64,000 bases of DNA, taken from IMG/VR virus record IMGVR_UViG_3300035182_002586, positions 62,001-126,000 of that record; one strand, written 5' to 3'. Below, piece after piece: positions 51,531 to 59,830 of this stretch. Every line of letters begins with the position of its first letter. Within the stretch, counting starts at the first letter, position 1. Source of the stretch: a virus. The notes under the pieces are model-generated. The model was not told the origin of the DNA and made no database searches. It saw only the letters and a program-made list of their open reading frames with translations. Position numbers and translations under genes: made by a program.

Positions 51531-52065
51531 GCCGCTCTTCCCGTCTACGCCACGTCCGAATGTGATGGCAGTTCGCGCAGACAAGCTCGCACTTCGCGAC
51601 TTCGGCCTGGAGGACTGCCATCGAGTACGCACGGTTCTTCATGCGAGCGATGTCCATCACCTTCCCGGACTTCACATGATCGAACTGCATCGCAGCGTGG
51701 TGGAACGTACCCCCACAGTCTGTGCAGGGCTTTGATTTCAACTCGCGGATGAACGCTCGTTGCTCATCTCGAACGCGGGAAGCTCGTTTCTTCGAGCGTT
51801 CCATCTGCTCTCCCTTGTGACGGGCGTACCAGGCTCGCCGGTAGGGACGAAGGCAGATCGTACAGGTTCGCTGGTACTTCCCCTTGGCCTTGTTGGCGAC
51901 AGGAAAATCCCCCAAGGGCTTCCATTCCTTGCATCGCCAGCATCGTCGCAAGCCAGGGTTCGCGGTGCTTTGGGTAGAACACGTCGGCCGTTTGTGCCCT
52001 GCCTGCCCGCACAACCCGCACTTCTGGTGGGGCCCAGGCTCTAAGGTCTTCGTTTGATAGTTCAC
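51469..52065 (-). CDS. HNH endonuclease with zinc knuckle
   Basis: About 198 residues, GTG 52065 chosen because longer frames run into the divergent gene. C-G-L-C-x4-H-x4-C is a CCHC knuckle, followed by C-W-R-C ... C-x2-C. The HNH part is C-T-D-C ... F-D-H-V ... C-E-L-V-C-A-N-C-H-H. The end overlaps the vWA gene tail to tail. Probably a selfish insertion. Confidence 0.8.
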   Translation of the reverse strand: MNYQTKTLEPGPHQKCGLCGQAGHKRPTCSTQSTANPGLRRCWRCKEWKPLGDFPVANKAKGKYQRTCTICLRPYRRAWYARHKGEQMERSKKRASRVRDEQRAFIRELKSKPCTDCGGTFHHAAMQFDHVKSGKVMDIARMKNRAYSMAVLQAEVAKCELVCANCHHIRTWRRREERLKPPSTPVPPTGSGSPPPSP

Positions 52066-52074
52066 ACCGAACAC

Positions 52075-52080
52075 GGTGTA
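52075..52080 (+). promoter_or_regulatory. GGTGTA element of 52109
   Basis: 28 nt before ATG 52109, followed by TAAGAG. Confidence 0.5.
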
Positions 52081-52108
52081 TAAGAGATTTAGGAAAGCAA
52101 AGGTTCCC

Positions 52109-53596
52109 ATGCCCTCGAACGACCCCGTTTCCGCTGCTTACGCTGCTGTCTCGCTTTTCAGCGTTCGTGCGAAGCCCGAAGTGGTTCTCCCTCTGCTTGG
52201 TGCGTTGGGGGATAAGGCTCTCCTGGAGCGTTTCGGAGGGCTTTTCGGCAAGCAGAAGTACTCGGATTTCATGGCGGAGACGAAAGCCGCGTCGTTCGAC
52301 CCGAAGCTCCGTCTCATCAAGGGGTACGATCCGAACGCCCTGCCTCGGGACGACGCGTTCACCGTCCTCGACATGCTCCGCCTGCTCGCGTCCGACGAGG
52401 ACAACAAGGTCCTCCTCGACCACGAAGCGTTCAAGTACAGCCGCATCTCACGCGGGCGCGTCGACGCGTTCACCGTCCTCACGGCGGACGAGCAGGCGGA
52501 GGTCGAGCGCCTCACCGAGGAGCTGACCAAGGCCAAGAAGGATGCCAAGAAGGTCGCCGAGCTGAGCGCGAAGATCGCGGCCATCTCCAACAAGCCTGCG
52601 CCGCTCAAGTTCGAGGCGGACCCGGCGCCCGACGGCTACTCGGTCTCCAACCTCACGTACAACGAGGAGCACCCGAACGTCAGCCTGCTCGTCCGCAAGA
52701 CCGGTACGGTCGACATCTCAGGCCGTCTCCCGGCGGAGATCACCGGCGTCCCGGCCAAGTTCCCGACGTTCATCTTCCGCAACTACGCAGTGGTGAAGGA
52801 TGGGCTCGTCAACGTCGAGGTCCTCCCGACCAAGCTCTCAGCGGCGACGCTCGCGAAGCTCTTCGAGCTGCACAAGGCGGGGAAGTTCTCCGACGAGGTG
52901 GTGAAGTCGGACGGCAACGTCGTCCTCCTCAACTTCAAGTCGCTGCCGGTCATCAACCGCACGATGGTGAAGGCGACGTCGGCGAAGGCCCTCTTCGAGA
53001 ATGAGTGGGCGCTCACGCGCATCCAGGCCGAGCAGAAGGTCTACAAGTCGTTCGCCAAGGAGAAGTTCGGGACCAAGAAGTCCGCGGGCTTCGAGGAGAC
53101 GTACGGTAAGGCGGCGGCCGACTGGCTCAAGGAGCAGGGCTTCACCGACTACTCGGGCTTCTCGCCGAAGAGTGTCCAGGCCGAGTCGACCGACGTGTAC
53201 GTCGCCAAGGAGCTGTCGATCGTGATCAAGGGCTTCTCAGCGATCCCGAGCCTCAACGACTTCAAGAAGCAGGCGGCGAAGGGGAAGTTCACCCCGTCGG
53301 CGCAGCTCATGAAGGACGCGGCCGATGCCGTCGAGAAGTTCCTCGCTTCCGACGACTACAAGAACGGCGGCGACCCGGCGTTCGAGAAGTGGCTCAAGGA
53401 CAAGGACAAGGCGCTCGACAAGACGCGCCGCGCCCTCATCGCCAACAAGGCGCAGCAGATCTTCTGCGTGGTAGTAGGTCAGACGTGGCCGGTGGAGTTC
53501 GCGTCAATCGACGAAACGCAGTTGAAGATCACCACTCCGGAGGGTAACGTCCTGGAGTGCGAAGTGAAGATGCGAGATCGCGAGATCAAGATCTAA
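52109..53596 (+). CDS. Large Lys-rich protein of unknown function
   Basis: 495 residues from ATG 52109. Helical N-terminus, a short coiled coil (about 128-160), then a mixed alpha/beta body ending in a small beta domain (V-G-Q-T-W-P-V-E-F ... L-K-I-T-T-P-E-G). Very regular GC-rich codon use suggests good expression. No motif or family recognised. Ends in TAA. Confidence 0.65.
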   Translation: MPSNDPVSAAYAAVSLFSVRAKPEVVLPLLGALGDKALLERFGGLFGKQKYSDFMAETKAASFDPKLRLIKGYDPNALPRDDAFTVLDMLRLLASDEDNKVLLDHEAFKYSRISRGRVDAFTVLTADEQAEVERLTEELTKAKKDAKKVAELSAKIAAISNKPAPLKFEADPAPDGYSVSNLTYNEEHPNVSLLVRKTGTVDISGRLPAEITGVPAKFPTFIFRNYAVVKDGLVNVEVLPTKLSAATLAKLFELHKAGKFSDEVVKSDGNVVLLNFKSLPVINRTMVKATSAKALFENEWALTRIQAEQKVYKSFAKEKFGTKKSAGFEETYGKAAADWLKEQGFTDYSGFSPKSVQAESTDVYVAKELSIVIKGFSAIPSLNDFKKQAAKGKFTPSAQLMKDAADAVEKFLASDDYKNGGDPAFEKWLKDKDKALDKTRRALIANKAQQIFCVVVGQTWPVEFASIDETQLKITTPEGNVLECEVKMRDREIKI

Positions 53597-54010
53597 GACC
53601 TTGGGTGGTCTACACCCTGACAGACCCAAGGGAACCTGAGGTCGTCCGTTACGTGGGCTGGGCGAGCAGCCCAGCCCACGTAATCGTCTTCGTACCCACA
53701 TCAATCAAGCGCGAAGTGGTAAAGACACCACACGCTGCGGGAATTGGAAAAGGTCCCTGCTGCAAGACGGCGTGGAGCCCTGCCTCACGGTTATTGAAGC
53801 AGGAGTGGGTAGGGAGTGGGCGACAGCGGAGATGCGGTGGGTAGCATACTATCGCGCCCTGTCCGGCTCCCGCCTCACTAATCTCACCGACGGCGGGGAC
53901 GGGGCTAGAGGTTGCACACGTTCAGCAGAGACGCGTGCCAAGATGAGTGCTGCAAGTCGGGGCCGCACTCACTCCGAAGAGACCAAAGCAAAGCTGCGAG
54001 CTGACCGCTT
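53557..54010 (+). pseudogene. GIY-YIG homing endonuclease broken by a 5-nt duplication
   Basis: Frame 1 gives V-V-Y-T-L-T-D-P ... V-V-R-Y-V-G-W-A-S-S-P. The rest (R-N-R-L-R-T-H-I-N-Q-A-R-S-G, N-W-K-R-S-L-L, NUMOD3-type S-x-E-T motifs) is in another frame. Removing one copy of the tandem GCCCA near 53669-53679 joins them exactly. The duplication also completes a perfect hairpin at the same place. Confidence 0.75.
53649..53683. repeat. Perfect 15-bp hairpin at the frameshift
   Basis: TTACGTGGGCTGGGC and GCCCAGCCCACGTAA around GAGCA. Without the extra 5 nt the arms would be imperfect, which suggests quasipalindrome correction. Confidence 0.85.
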
Positions 54011-54325
54011 GGGAGTACCCCGGACGCCTACAAGTCGGCGTGCTCGGTCAACCACGGGTCGGGCCGGACGATGGCGCGTGGCAAGGCGAAGCGGCAGCTC
54101 GAACACAAGCAGGACCGCATCGACGCCGAGATGGCGGAGGTGAAGCGGACGTTCGCGGGTGTTTCCGTCGAAGGGGTGATGATCAACCACCGACACGTGC
54201 CCCTCGACGAATGTGAGCACGTCTACAAGGATCTCGACGAGGTGCTCCGCGTCCTGGAGACCGAGAACATCGCGAGGGTCGCGAACCGCCTGTTCCCCGT
54301 GGCCAACTTGAAGGGGGCTGACTGA
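54011..54325 (+). pseudogene. rtcB: 3' remnant of an rtcB RNA ligase gene
   Basis: From 54011 the frame reads G-S-T-P-D-A-Y-K-S-A-C-S-V-N-H-G-S-G-R-T-M-A-R-G-K-A. This matches the RtcB S-x-x-H-G-x-G-R region, and the frame continues to the usual end Y-K-D-L-D-E-V-L ... V-A-N-L-K-G. An in-frame TGA lies just upstream and no RtcB N-terminal part exists in the window. ATG 54071 could still start an 84-residue peptide. The 5' part was probably lost with the adjoining endonuclease insertion. Confidence 0.65.
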
Positions 54326-54330
54326 TCTAC

Positions 54331-54807
54331 TTGTTGCACCCGGAGGGCGCTCCGGTCGTGCTGATCTACGCCCACCTGGCTGAAGCTCTCGTGGGGCCAG
54401 GGGGGAAGCTCCACACCAGGCAGGCGATCGGCACCGTCGGGACCTTCAAGGTCAACGGCGGGTGGTTTCCGCACGTCCACGTGCAGGCCATCGACCTCGC
54501 CTACTACACATCGCTCCAGGGGGACCTCGCCGAGATCGACGGGTACGGGCCCTTGCAGGAGCGCGAGCTGCTGGCTCACCGGTTCCCGGACCCGACGCCC
54601 TGGTTCTCCATCCCATTACCCCCAGCGCGCCGGTGTACCCAAGACCATGCACAACCTGAGCATGGTCCAAGCTCTCGCTCTCTGGTCGGAGCTGGAGTCG
54701 GCCTTCCACGGGGACAACTCGTACAGCGGCGACACGGCCGAGATCTACGCCTACCGGCTGATGCCACACGACCCGTTGGGTCTGTCGTATATCGACCGGA
54801 GCCGTAA
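54331..54807 (+). pseudogene. Truncated M23-type peptidase
   Basis: L-I-Y-A-H-L, I-G-T-V-G-T-F and N-G-G-W-F-P-H-V-H-V-Q match the C-terminal half of M23 (LytM-like) metallopeptidases. The first zinc-ligand half is missing. The frame has lost its natural stop after P-D-P-T-P and runs on into the next gene to 54807. Only TTG starts are available. Confidence 0.55.
54632..54637 (+). promoter_or_regulatory. GGTGTA element of 54647
   Basis: 9 nt before the ATG, preceded by CGCC. Confidence 0.55.
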
Positions 54808-55042
54808 CGCGGTAGGGCGGGAGATCTTCGAGGGGTTGGCGGGGGAGAGCGCGAGGGACTTGCTGCGCAACGCGGCGCAGTCCCTTCGGGCCCTCATCCT
54901 CCACTTCGAGGCGACGCACTCCCGTACGCGCGTCCTCGTGAACGCGGGCGATGCGGGCATGATCCCTGCGGCCGAGTGGCTCGCGACGAACTTCTTCACC
55001 CACCGGATCCACGTCCAGGTGGTTCAGGAGGCGACCGGATGA
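54647..55042 (+). CDS. Unknown helical protein
   Basis: 131 residues. Mixed helices with R-V-L-V-N-A-G-D-A-G near the end. Starts a plus-strand operon of overlapping genes to 56058. No family recognised. Confidence 0.6.
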   Translation: MHNLSMVQALALWSELESAFHGDNSYSGDTAEIYAYRLMPHDPLGLSYIDRSRNAVGREIFEGLAGESARDLLRNAAQSLRALILHFEATHSRTRVLVNAGDAGMIPAAEWLATNFFTHRIHVQVVQEATG

Positions 55043-55239
55043 CTCTACCCTGGAACTCCGGCGTCCTCGCCTCGTGGTCGATCGTGGGGATGAACCACTA
55101 CCACCTCGGGGGCGTCCGCCGCCTCTTCGTCGCCATGGTGAAGGACGGCCGGTGCATCAAGGCCGAAGGGGCGGACGAGGCCGGCGTCTTCGAGGAGCTG
55201 ACCAAGCTGGCGATGGATCCCCCACGTCCAGTACTGTAG
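55039..55239 (+). CDS. Small unknown protein
   Basis: 66 residues, ATGA overlap. Aromatic/His-rich N-terminus (S-W-S-I-V-G-M-N-H-Y-H-L-G-G) then a strand-helix unit. No motif. Confidence 0.55.
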   Translation: MTLPWNSGVLASWSIVGMNHYHLGGVRRLFVAMVKDGRCIKAEGADEAGVFEELTKLAMDPPRPVL

Positions 55240-55247
55240 TCCCAACC

Positions 55248-55487
55248 GTGAGACCTCTGAGCCTCTTGTCGTTCGCCCTGACTCTGGCCGTGCTCTGTCC
55301 TCAGCAAGAGCCGGAACCGGAACCGGAACCGGAACCGGAACCGGAACCTCCTCCCCCGCCTCCGCGATACAAGCGAGGCTACTACACGTCTGACCCCAAC
55401 CCCAACCCCGTCTACGGCTGCCGGTACTGCCACCGCAACGACGGTGCCCACAACTCGCGCTGCCCCGAGAGAGACCGCCATGGCTGA
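55248..55487 (+). CDS. Secreted-looking protein with (EP)n repeat and CCHC knuckle
   Basis: 79 residues from GTG 55248. Residues 2-17 are hydrophobic as in a signal peptide, with Cys at 17 but no proper lipobox. Then Glu-Pro seven times, encoded by a ccggaa tandem repeat (about 55310-55348). C-R-Y-C-x6-H-x3-C near the end is a zinc-knuckle-like cluster. It overlaps the RNA methyltransferase by 8 nt. Confidence 0.5.
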   Translation: MRPLSLLSFALTLAVLCPQQEPEPEPEPEPEPEPPPPPPRYKRGYYTSDPNPNPVYGCRYCHRNDGAHNSRCPERDRHG

Positions 55488-56058
55488 CATCTACGGCAAG
55501 AACGCGAAGAAGGTGGGCCAAGCCCCGGCTGTCGCGCTGTGCAACCCACGCTTCCCCCACAACGTCGGCGCGGCCGTCCGCGCGGCGAGCTGCTTCGGCG
55601 TCCGTCAGGTCTGGTGGACCGGAGAGCGGATCTCGTTCGCGCTCCAGGTCAAGAAGCGCCTCCCGCGTGAGGAGAGGATGAAGGGCTACCGAGACGTGGA
55701 GCTGCGCCAGTACGACTCGTTCATCGACCAGTTCGAGGACGTGACGCCCGTGGCCGTGGAGCTGCGCCCGAACTCCGAGTCGCTGCCCCTCTTCGAGCAC
55801 CCGAAGAACCCCCTCTACATCTTCGGCCCGGAAGACGGGAGCATCCCCGGGAACATCCTCCGGCACTGCCACCGCTTCGTGGTCATCCCCACGCGTCACT
55901 GCGTGAACCTCGCGGCGGCCGTCTACCTCGTGCTCTACGACCGTCAGGTCAAGATGGCCCCCGACATGACGATCGCGGACGCGCTCGCGGAACGCCGGTT
56001 CGATTTTCCCGAGAACTCCGAGCTGGCCGACGAGCTGGGTCTGGAGAACTCGGGCTGA
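55480..56058 (+). CDS. SpoU/TrmH-type RNA 2'-O-methyltransferase
   Basis: 192 residues from ATG 55480. N-P-R-F-P-H-N-V-G-A-A-V-R-A is motif 1, I-F-G-P-E-D-G-S-I-P motif 2, and V-I-P-T-R-H-C-V-N-L-A-A-A-V motif 3 of the trefoil-knot fold. The substrate could be a tRNA or rRNA; position not predictable. The usual S-L-N in motif 3 is V-N-L here. Confidence 0.85.
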   Translation: MADIYGKNAKKVGQAPAVALCNPRFPHNVGAAVRAASCFGVRQVWWTGERISFALQVKKRLPREERMKGYRDVELRQYDSFIDQFEDVTPVAVELRPNSESLPLFEHPKNPLYIFGPEDGSIPGNILRHCHRFVVIPTRHCVNLAAAVYLVLYDRQVKMAPDMTIADALAERRFDFPENSELADELGLENSG

Positions 56059-56068
56059 CGAGGGTTCC

Positions 56069-56074
56069 GGTGTA
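56069..56074 (+). promoter_or_regulatory. GGTGTA element of 56086
   Basis: 11 nt before the ATG. Confidence 0.55.
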
Positions 56075-56085
56075 GTCACTGGCCC

Positions 56086-56823
56086 ATGAGGATCCTGCTC
56101 GTACGCCACGGAGAGAGCGAAGCCAACGTCGATCGGAGTGTGCACACGCGGCTGCCCGACCATGCGATCCCGCTGTCGGATCGGGGGCGCGCACAGGCAG
56201 ACGCGGCGGGAGTGTTCCTCGCCAAGTGGCTCGCCTACGGTGGTGCTGGGTACACGTACCAGTTCGGGGACGTCAGCCGCAATCTCTCCCCCGGCCTTCA
56301 CGTAGGATCGGGCAAGCTCCCGTTCCGACTCTGGCAGAGCCCCTACCTACGCGCGCGGCAGACGGCGGAGATCATCCTCGCGGCGGTCAAGCGTGAAACC
56401 GGAGCGGTCCCCGAGTTCGGTGTCCGCGAGCACGTGAACCTGGCCGAGCAACAGTTCGGGCTGTTCGATGGGCTCTCGGACGAAGACCGCAAGGAGCGCT
56501 ACCCCGCGGAGCAGGGACACTTCCAGAAGTGTGAAGACTTCGAGGGGGAGTTCTGGGCTCGGATGCCTCTCGGGGAGAGCCGCTTCGACGTGGCACTGAG
56601 AGTGCACCAGGCGTTCGGAACCTTCCACCGGGACGCAGAGAAGCACCGGATCGATACGATCGTGGTCGTGGCCCACGGGACGACCAATCGGGCGTTCCTC
56701 ATGCAGTGGCTCCACCTCCCCTTCGAGTGGTTCGAGCAGGAGCGCAACCCCAAGAACTGCTCGATCCGCTACATCGCCGACAGGGAAGATGTCGGTTACA
56801 TCTATCCGGGTGAAGGTGCATGA
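56086..56823 (+). CDS. Histidine phosphatase (phosphoglycerate-mutase-like)
   Basis: 245 residues. L-V-R-H-G-E-S carries the phosphorylated His, with R-A-R-Q-T-A and V-V-V-A-H-G downstream. An insert of about 30 residues (52-85) is not usual. The substrate may be a nucleotide or sugar phosphate. Confidence 0.85.
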   Translation: MRILLVRHGESEANVDRSVHTRLPDHAIPLSDRGRAQADAAGVFLAKWLAYGGAGYTYQFGDVSRNLSPGLHVGSGKLPFRLWQSPYLRARQTAEIILAAVKRETGAVPEFGVREHVNLAEQQFGLFDGLSDEDRKERYPAEQGHFQKCEDFEGEFWARMPLGESRFDVALRVHQAFGTFHRDAEKHRIDTIVVVAHGTTNRAFLMQWLHLPFEWFEQERNPKNCSIRYIADREDVGYIYPGEGA

Positions 56824-57275
56824 GCGCTCCGGTCTGCCTTACCGTCACGTTCCGCTGTGACGAGAACGACCCTCTAGCAGAAGTCGCTCGGGACTACGCA
56901 CCCCGATTCGGGGACGACCACGACTCGATGCCCGACGGCAAGCGTGAGGCCCGCTACTTCCTCGACGACATCTCTGGCCGCACCGGGCCCAACCCGGGCC
57001 GAAACGGCGGCCTGTGTGTCTGGGGGACGATCGGCAACTTCACCCCGCCGGAGGTCTTCGTCGAGGCCCTCATGCCGTTCTTCCTTCGCCTGTGGATCGC
57101 AGGGGTCATCCCCCTCGACGAGCACGTCTTGATCCTGAGTCAGCGCAAGGGTGGGGAGGCCACGCACTTCTGCCTCAGGGTGAACGCCGAAGCCCTGGAG
57201 CAACGCCGGGCCCCGAACCTCACCGATGTCCTGGTTGCGACCGAGGTGTCCGCCCTCGGGTGGTACGACCGTTGA
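56820..57275 (+). CDS. Unknown protein
   Basis: 151 residues, ATGA overlap with the phosphatase. Beta/alpha with C-V-W-G-T-I-G-N-F-T-P-P. No motif. Probably functions with the phosphatase gene before it. Confidence 0.6.
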   Translation: MSAPVCLTVTFRCDENDPLAEVARDYAPRFGDDHDSMPDGKREARYFLDDISGRTGPNPGRNGGLCVWGTIGNFTPPEVFVEALMPFFLRLWIAGVIPLDEHVLILSQRKGGEATHFCLRVNAEALEQRRAPNLTDVLVATEVSALGWYDR

Positions 57276-57320
57276 CACGCCGCTAGCGGTCCTTACCCAT
57301 AGGCTCGTCGGAGGAACACT

Positions 57321-57722
57321 ATGAGCGACGCTTGGTTGAAAAAGGTGTGGGAGCACATGGATCGTGCATTCGACAGCGTGTGGTGCGCGTTCGACGAGAC
57401 GTTCGTGCCGGGGGAGAGAGCCGAAGAGTCGTCCGTCGGTCGCAACTACCACGTCGTGTCGAACGACGAGACGGCGATCGTCATCACCCTCGACGTCCCC
57501 GGTGTGAAGCGGGCGGACATCGACGTCGAACTCATCGAAGAGAACCGTCTCCGCATCGCGGGCAAGCGTGAAGGACGCGGGAGCTTCGGGTTGAAGCTCC
57601 GTCTCACCGACATCATCGATCCCGACGGGATCTCGGCGACGCTCGCCGATGGTGTCCTCACCATCACCGCGAAGAAGCTCGTACCCAAGGCTCCGGCGGG
57701 CCGGAAGATCCCGATCGGCTAG
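57321..57722 (+). CDS. Hsp20/alpha-crystallin small heat-shock protein
   Basis: 133 residues, GGAGGA before ATG. The crystallin core runs from about residue 42: I-V-I-T-L-D-V-P-G-V, L-R-I-A-G-K-R, A-D-G-V-L-T-I. The C-terminal I-x-I anchor appears as I-P-I. A holdase chaperone; phage copies may aid assembly. Shares CTAG with the convergent stop. Confidence 0.88.
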   Translation: MSDAWLKKVWEHMDRAFDSVWCAFDETFVPGERAEESSVGRNYHVVSNDETAIVITLDVPGVKRADIDVELIEENRLRIAGKREGRGSFGLKLRLTDIIDPDGISATLADGVLTITAKKLVPKAPAGRKIPIG

Positions 57723-57982
57723 GCTAGGCCGACCGTCCCGACAGAGAGCAAGAGGGTGCGGATCGCATCCGCTTGGCTGAGCAACCGATCGGCCCGTTGA
57801 AGGACCGCCTCGACTTCCTTCGAGAGCGCCTCCATCGCGGGCCGAGCGCTTTCTGGGGTGCACGGGTCGTCCAGCAGAAGACGGATATCCTTGAGCCGCA
57901 GAGCTGCGTCACTGCGCACAACGAGCAGCTCTGCGATGTCCGTCTCGTGGTGTTCGAGAATGGATTGACGCGTCCCCTTCAT
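57719..57982 (-). CDS. Small coiled-coil protein
   Basis: 87 residues from ATG 57982 (GGAGG upstream). Mostly one amphipathic helix (L-S-K-E-V-E-A-V-L-Q-R-A-D-R-L-L). No other feature. Confidence 0.6.
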   Translation of the reverse strand: MKGTRQSILEHHETDIAELLVVRSDAALRLKDIRLLLDDPCTPESARPAMEALSKEVEAVLQRADRLLSQADAIRTLLLSVGTVGLA

Positions 57983-58017
57983 CCCCTAGATCCTCCACCA
58001 AAGGATCCGACAGCCCA

Positions 58018-58317
58018 CTATTCCGTGAGGAAACCCGTGGCGCGCCAACGTGGGGGTTCGTTCCCTACCTGTGTGAATGCCAGAGGGACGACAACACTCT
58101 CGGCTCTACCTTGGAGTCCACTCGGTAGTGCGTTCTCCACAGTCAGACGGAGATACCCGCCCGTCATCCACGAGACGTAGACGACATCCCCCACCGAGAT
58201 CCCTCCCTCTTCGAGCACGGGGTCCGGGAGCTTGGAGCCCTCTCGTTCGAGGGACTTGTGCACCTCCGGGCGCAGGTAGCTCCGGACCGTCTTGGTGACT
58301 CGCAGGTCTTCACGCAT
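58018..58317 (-). CDS. Small SH3-like protein
   Basis: 99 residues. Basic N-terminus, then G-I-S-V-G-D-V-V-Y-V-S-W and following strands as in SH3/KOW-like barrels. A GGTGTA element 11 nt before ATG fixes the start. Confidence 0.6.
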   Translation of the reverse strand: MREDLRVTKTVRSYLRPEVHKSLEREGSKLPDPVLEEGGISVGDVVYVSWMTGGYLRLTVENALPSGLQGRAESVVVPLAFTQVGNEPPRWRATGFLTE

Positions 58318-58328
58318 GACGGGGAGCC

Positions 58329-58345
58329 TACACCGCGCCGGTGTA
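58329..58345. promoter_or_regulatory. Back-to-back GGTGTA elements, 5-nt spacer
   Basis: TACACC-GCGCC-GGTGTA. Left copy 11 nt before 58317, right copy 10 nt before 58356. Confidence 0.65.
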
Positions 58346-58355
58346 CAAGGCTCGC

Positions 58356-58763
58356 ATGTCCGACCCTACCGATCCCGCCGCCGTTCAGCCCGCCGTGTCC
58401 GCTGCGAAAGCCGCCTTCGAGGCGGACAAGACGGCCCCCGTCCTCGACTACGAGACCTTCCAGAAGGTCGACCTCCGCGTGGGCTACGTCCTGGAGGCCG
58501 AGCGCGTGCCGAAGAGTGACAAGCTCCTCAAGCTCCAGGTCAACGTCGGTGAGCCGCAACGCCGCCAGATCGTCGCGGGTATCGGCAAGTCGTTCACGCC
58601 GGAAGACATGATCGGCAAGCAGATCGTGATCGTCGCGAACCTCGCCCCGTGCAAGATCATGGGCGTCATGTCCTACGGGATGGTCCTCGCGGCCGGAACG
58701 CCCGAAGACCTCGCCATGCTCACGCCCTCGTGCAGGCGCGAGCCCGGCACCAAGGTGAAGTGA
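58356..58763 (+). CDS. tRNA-binding (EMAPII/CsaA-like) domain protein
   Basis: 135 residues. Residues 30-135 form the OB-fold tRNA-binding domain: V-D-L-R-V-G-Y-V, K-S-D-K-L-L-K-L-Q-V, I-V-A-G-I-G, I-V-I-V-A-N-L-A-P, G-V-M-S-Y-G-M. In cells it belongs to MetG, PheT or CsaA. It may help use of tRNAs; a phage tRNA lies 2.5 kb away. Confidence 0.87.
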   Translation: MSDPTDPAAVQPAVSAAKAAFEADKTAPVLDYETFQKVDLRVGYVLEAERVPKSDKLLKLQVNVGEPQRRQIVAGIGKSFTPEDMIGKQIVIVANLAPCKIMGVMSYGMVLAAGTPEDLAMLTPSCRREPGTKVK

Positions 58764-59830
58764 TGAAGATCGCGCTGATCGGCGGGGTGTTCGACGACGC
58801 GGGTGGTCGCAAGTCCGGGTACGTCACCCGGCTCCAGGCGGAGGTCGTGGGACAGCTCGGGGGTGACTCGCTGGACCTGTACGTCAACGGCGGCCCCGCC
58901 AGCGAGCTGGAGAGCCTCGTAGAGCGCCTCCAGGGCATCGACGTGGCCCTCTGGTTCGCCGACGTGCCGAACCACCTACCGAAGCTCGTCGGGAGCCTCA
59001 AGGCCCGCTGGCCGAAGATGCTCCTGGTCACCTCGAAGCGGAATCTGGACGGGGCCTACCCCATCTCCGAGCTTCTCGGGCGAGCGCTCAAGACCAAATC
59101 GAACCTCCTCGTCGAGATGACGGGTGGCCGGACGAAGGTGGAGTCGACCGTCCTCGACCCTCTCGGCTCGTCGTACTGCACCAAGGAGACGGACATCGGG
59201 AAGGTGGCCGGAACGCTTCTCGGCCGGCTGCGCCGTCTTCGTGGGTTCGGACGGGTCGGCTCCGAGCAGGTCGGAGAGAAGATCGCGGCCCCGGACGACC
59301 CGGAGTTCTTCGCGCTCGTCCGCGAGCAGGCGGAGCAGTTCCACGCGATCATCCACGGGGTCGGTCACGAGCGGATGATGGGGAACGCCTCGTTCCGCTG
59401 CGCCAAGGGGTTCCCCTCGGTCCGGTCCGGCAACCTCATCTTCGTGTCCCGCCGGGACATCGACAAGCGGTTCATCGCCCCCGAGAATTTCGTGGCCGTG
59501 GACGCCGACTCGAACAACCCGGTGCGTTACTACGGCGCGGAGAAGCCCTCGGTCGACACGCCCATCCAGGTGCGGCTCTACCAGTACTACCCCCGCGTCC
59601 GGTACATGCTGCACTCGCACACGTACATCGATGGAGCGCCCACGACTTCCGAGCCCGTCCCCTGCGGCGCCGTCGAGGAAGCTGACCAGGTGTTCGCGCT
59701 CTTCCCGGATGCGGGGCTGGTGGACTTCTGCCTCAACCTGCGCGGCCACGGGAGCATCGTGCTCGCCTCCAGCGTCACGGGTCTGCGGGGCTGGCCGTGG
59801 GGCCCGAGGCCGGTGCCGGAACCCGTCTGA
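58763..59830 (+). CDS. Class II aldolase/adducin-like domain fused to an unknown N-terminal domain
   Basis: 355 residues from ATG 58763 (TGATG overlap). Residues 1-165 look like a Rossmann-type domain (I-A-L-I-G-G-V-F ... V-A-L-W-F-A-D-V). Residues 180-340 match the class II aldolase fold: G-N-A-S-F-R, V-S-R-R-D, P-S-V-D-T, L-H-S-H-T-Y with metal-ligand histidines. A carbohydrate or cofactor reaction is likely; the substrate is unknown. Confidence 0.65.
   Translation: MKIALIGGVFDDAGGRKSGYVTRLQAEVVGQLGGDSLDLYVNGGPASELESLVERLQGIDVALWFADVPNHLPKLVGSLKARWPKMLLVTSKRNLDGAYPISELLGRALKTKSNLLVEMTGGRTKVESTVLDPLGSSYCTKETDIGKVAGTLLGRLRRLRGFGRVGSEQVGEKIAAPDDPEFFALVREQAEQFHAIIHGVGHERMMGNASFRCAKGFPSVRSGNLIFVSRRDIDKRFIAPENFVAVDADSNNPVRYYGAEKPSVDTPIQVRLYQYYPRVRYMLHSHTYIDGAPTTSEPVPCGAVEEADQVFALFPDAGLVDFCLNLRGHGSIVLASSVTGLRGWPWGPRPVPEPV

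Noticed and set aside
52109-53596. 5' part of the split rtcB gene
   Set aside because: This protein has none of the RtcB N-terminal metal and guanylylation motifs, so it is an unrelated intact gene.
55310-55350. CRISPR-like or regulatory repeat
   Set aside because: The ccggaa hexamers are in frame and encode Glu-Pro pairs; it is a coding microsatellite.
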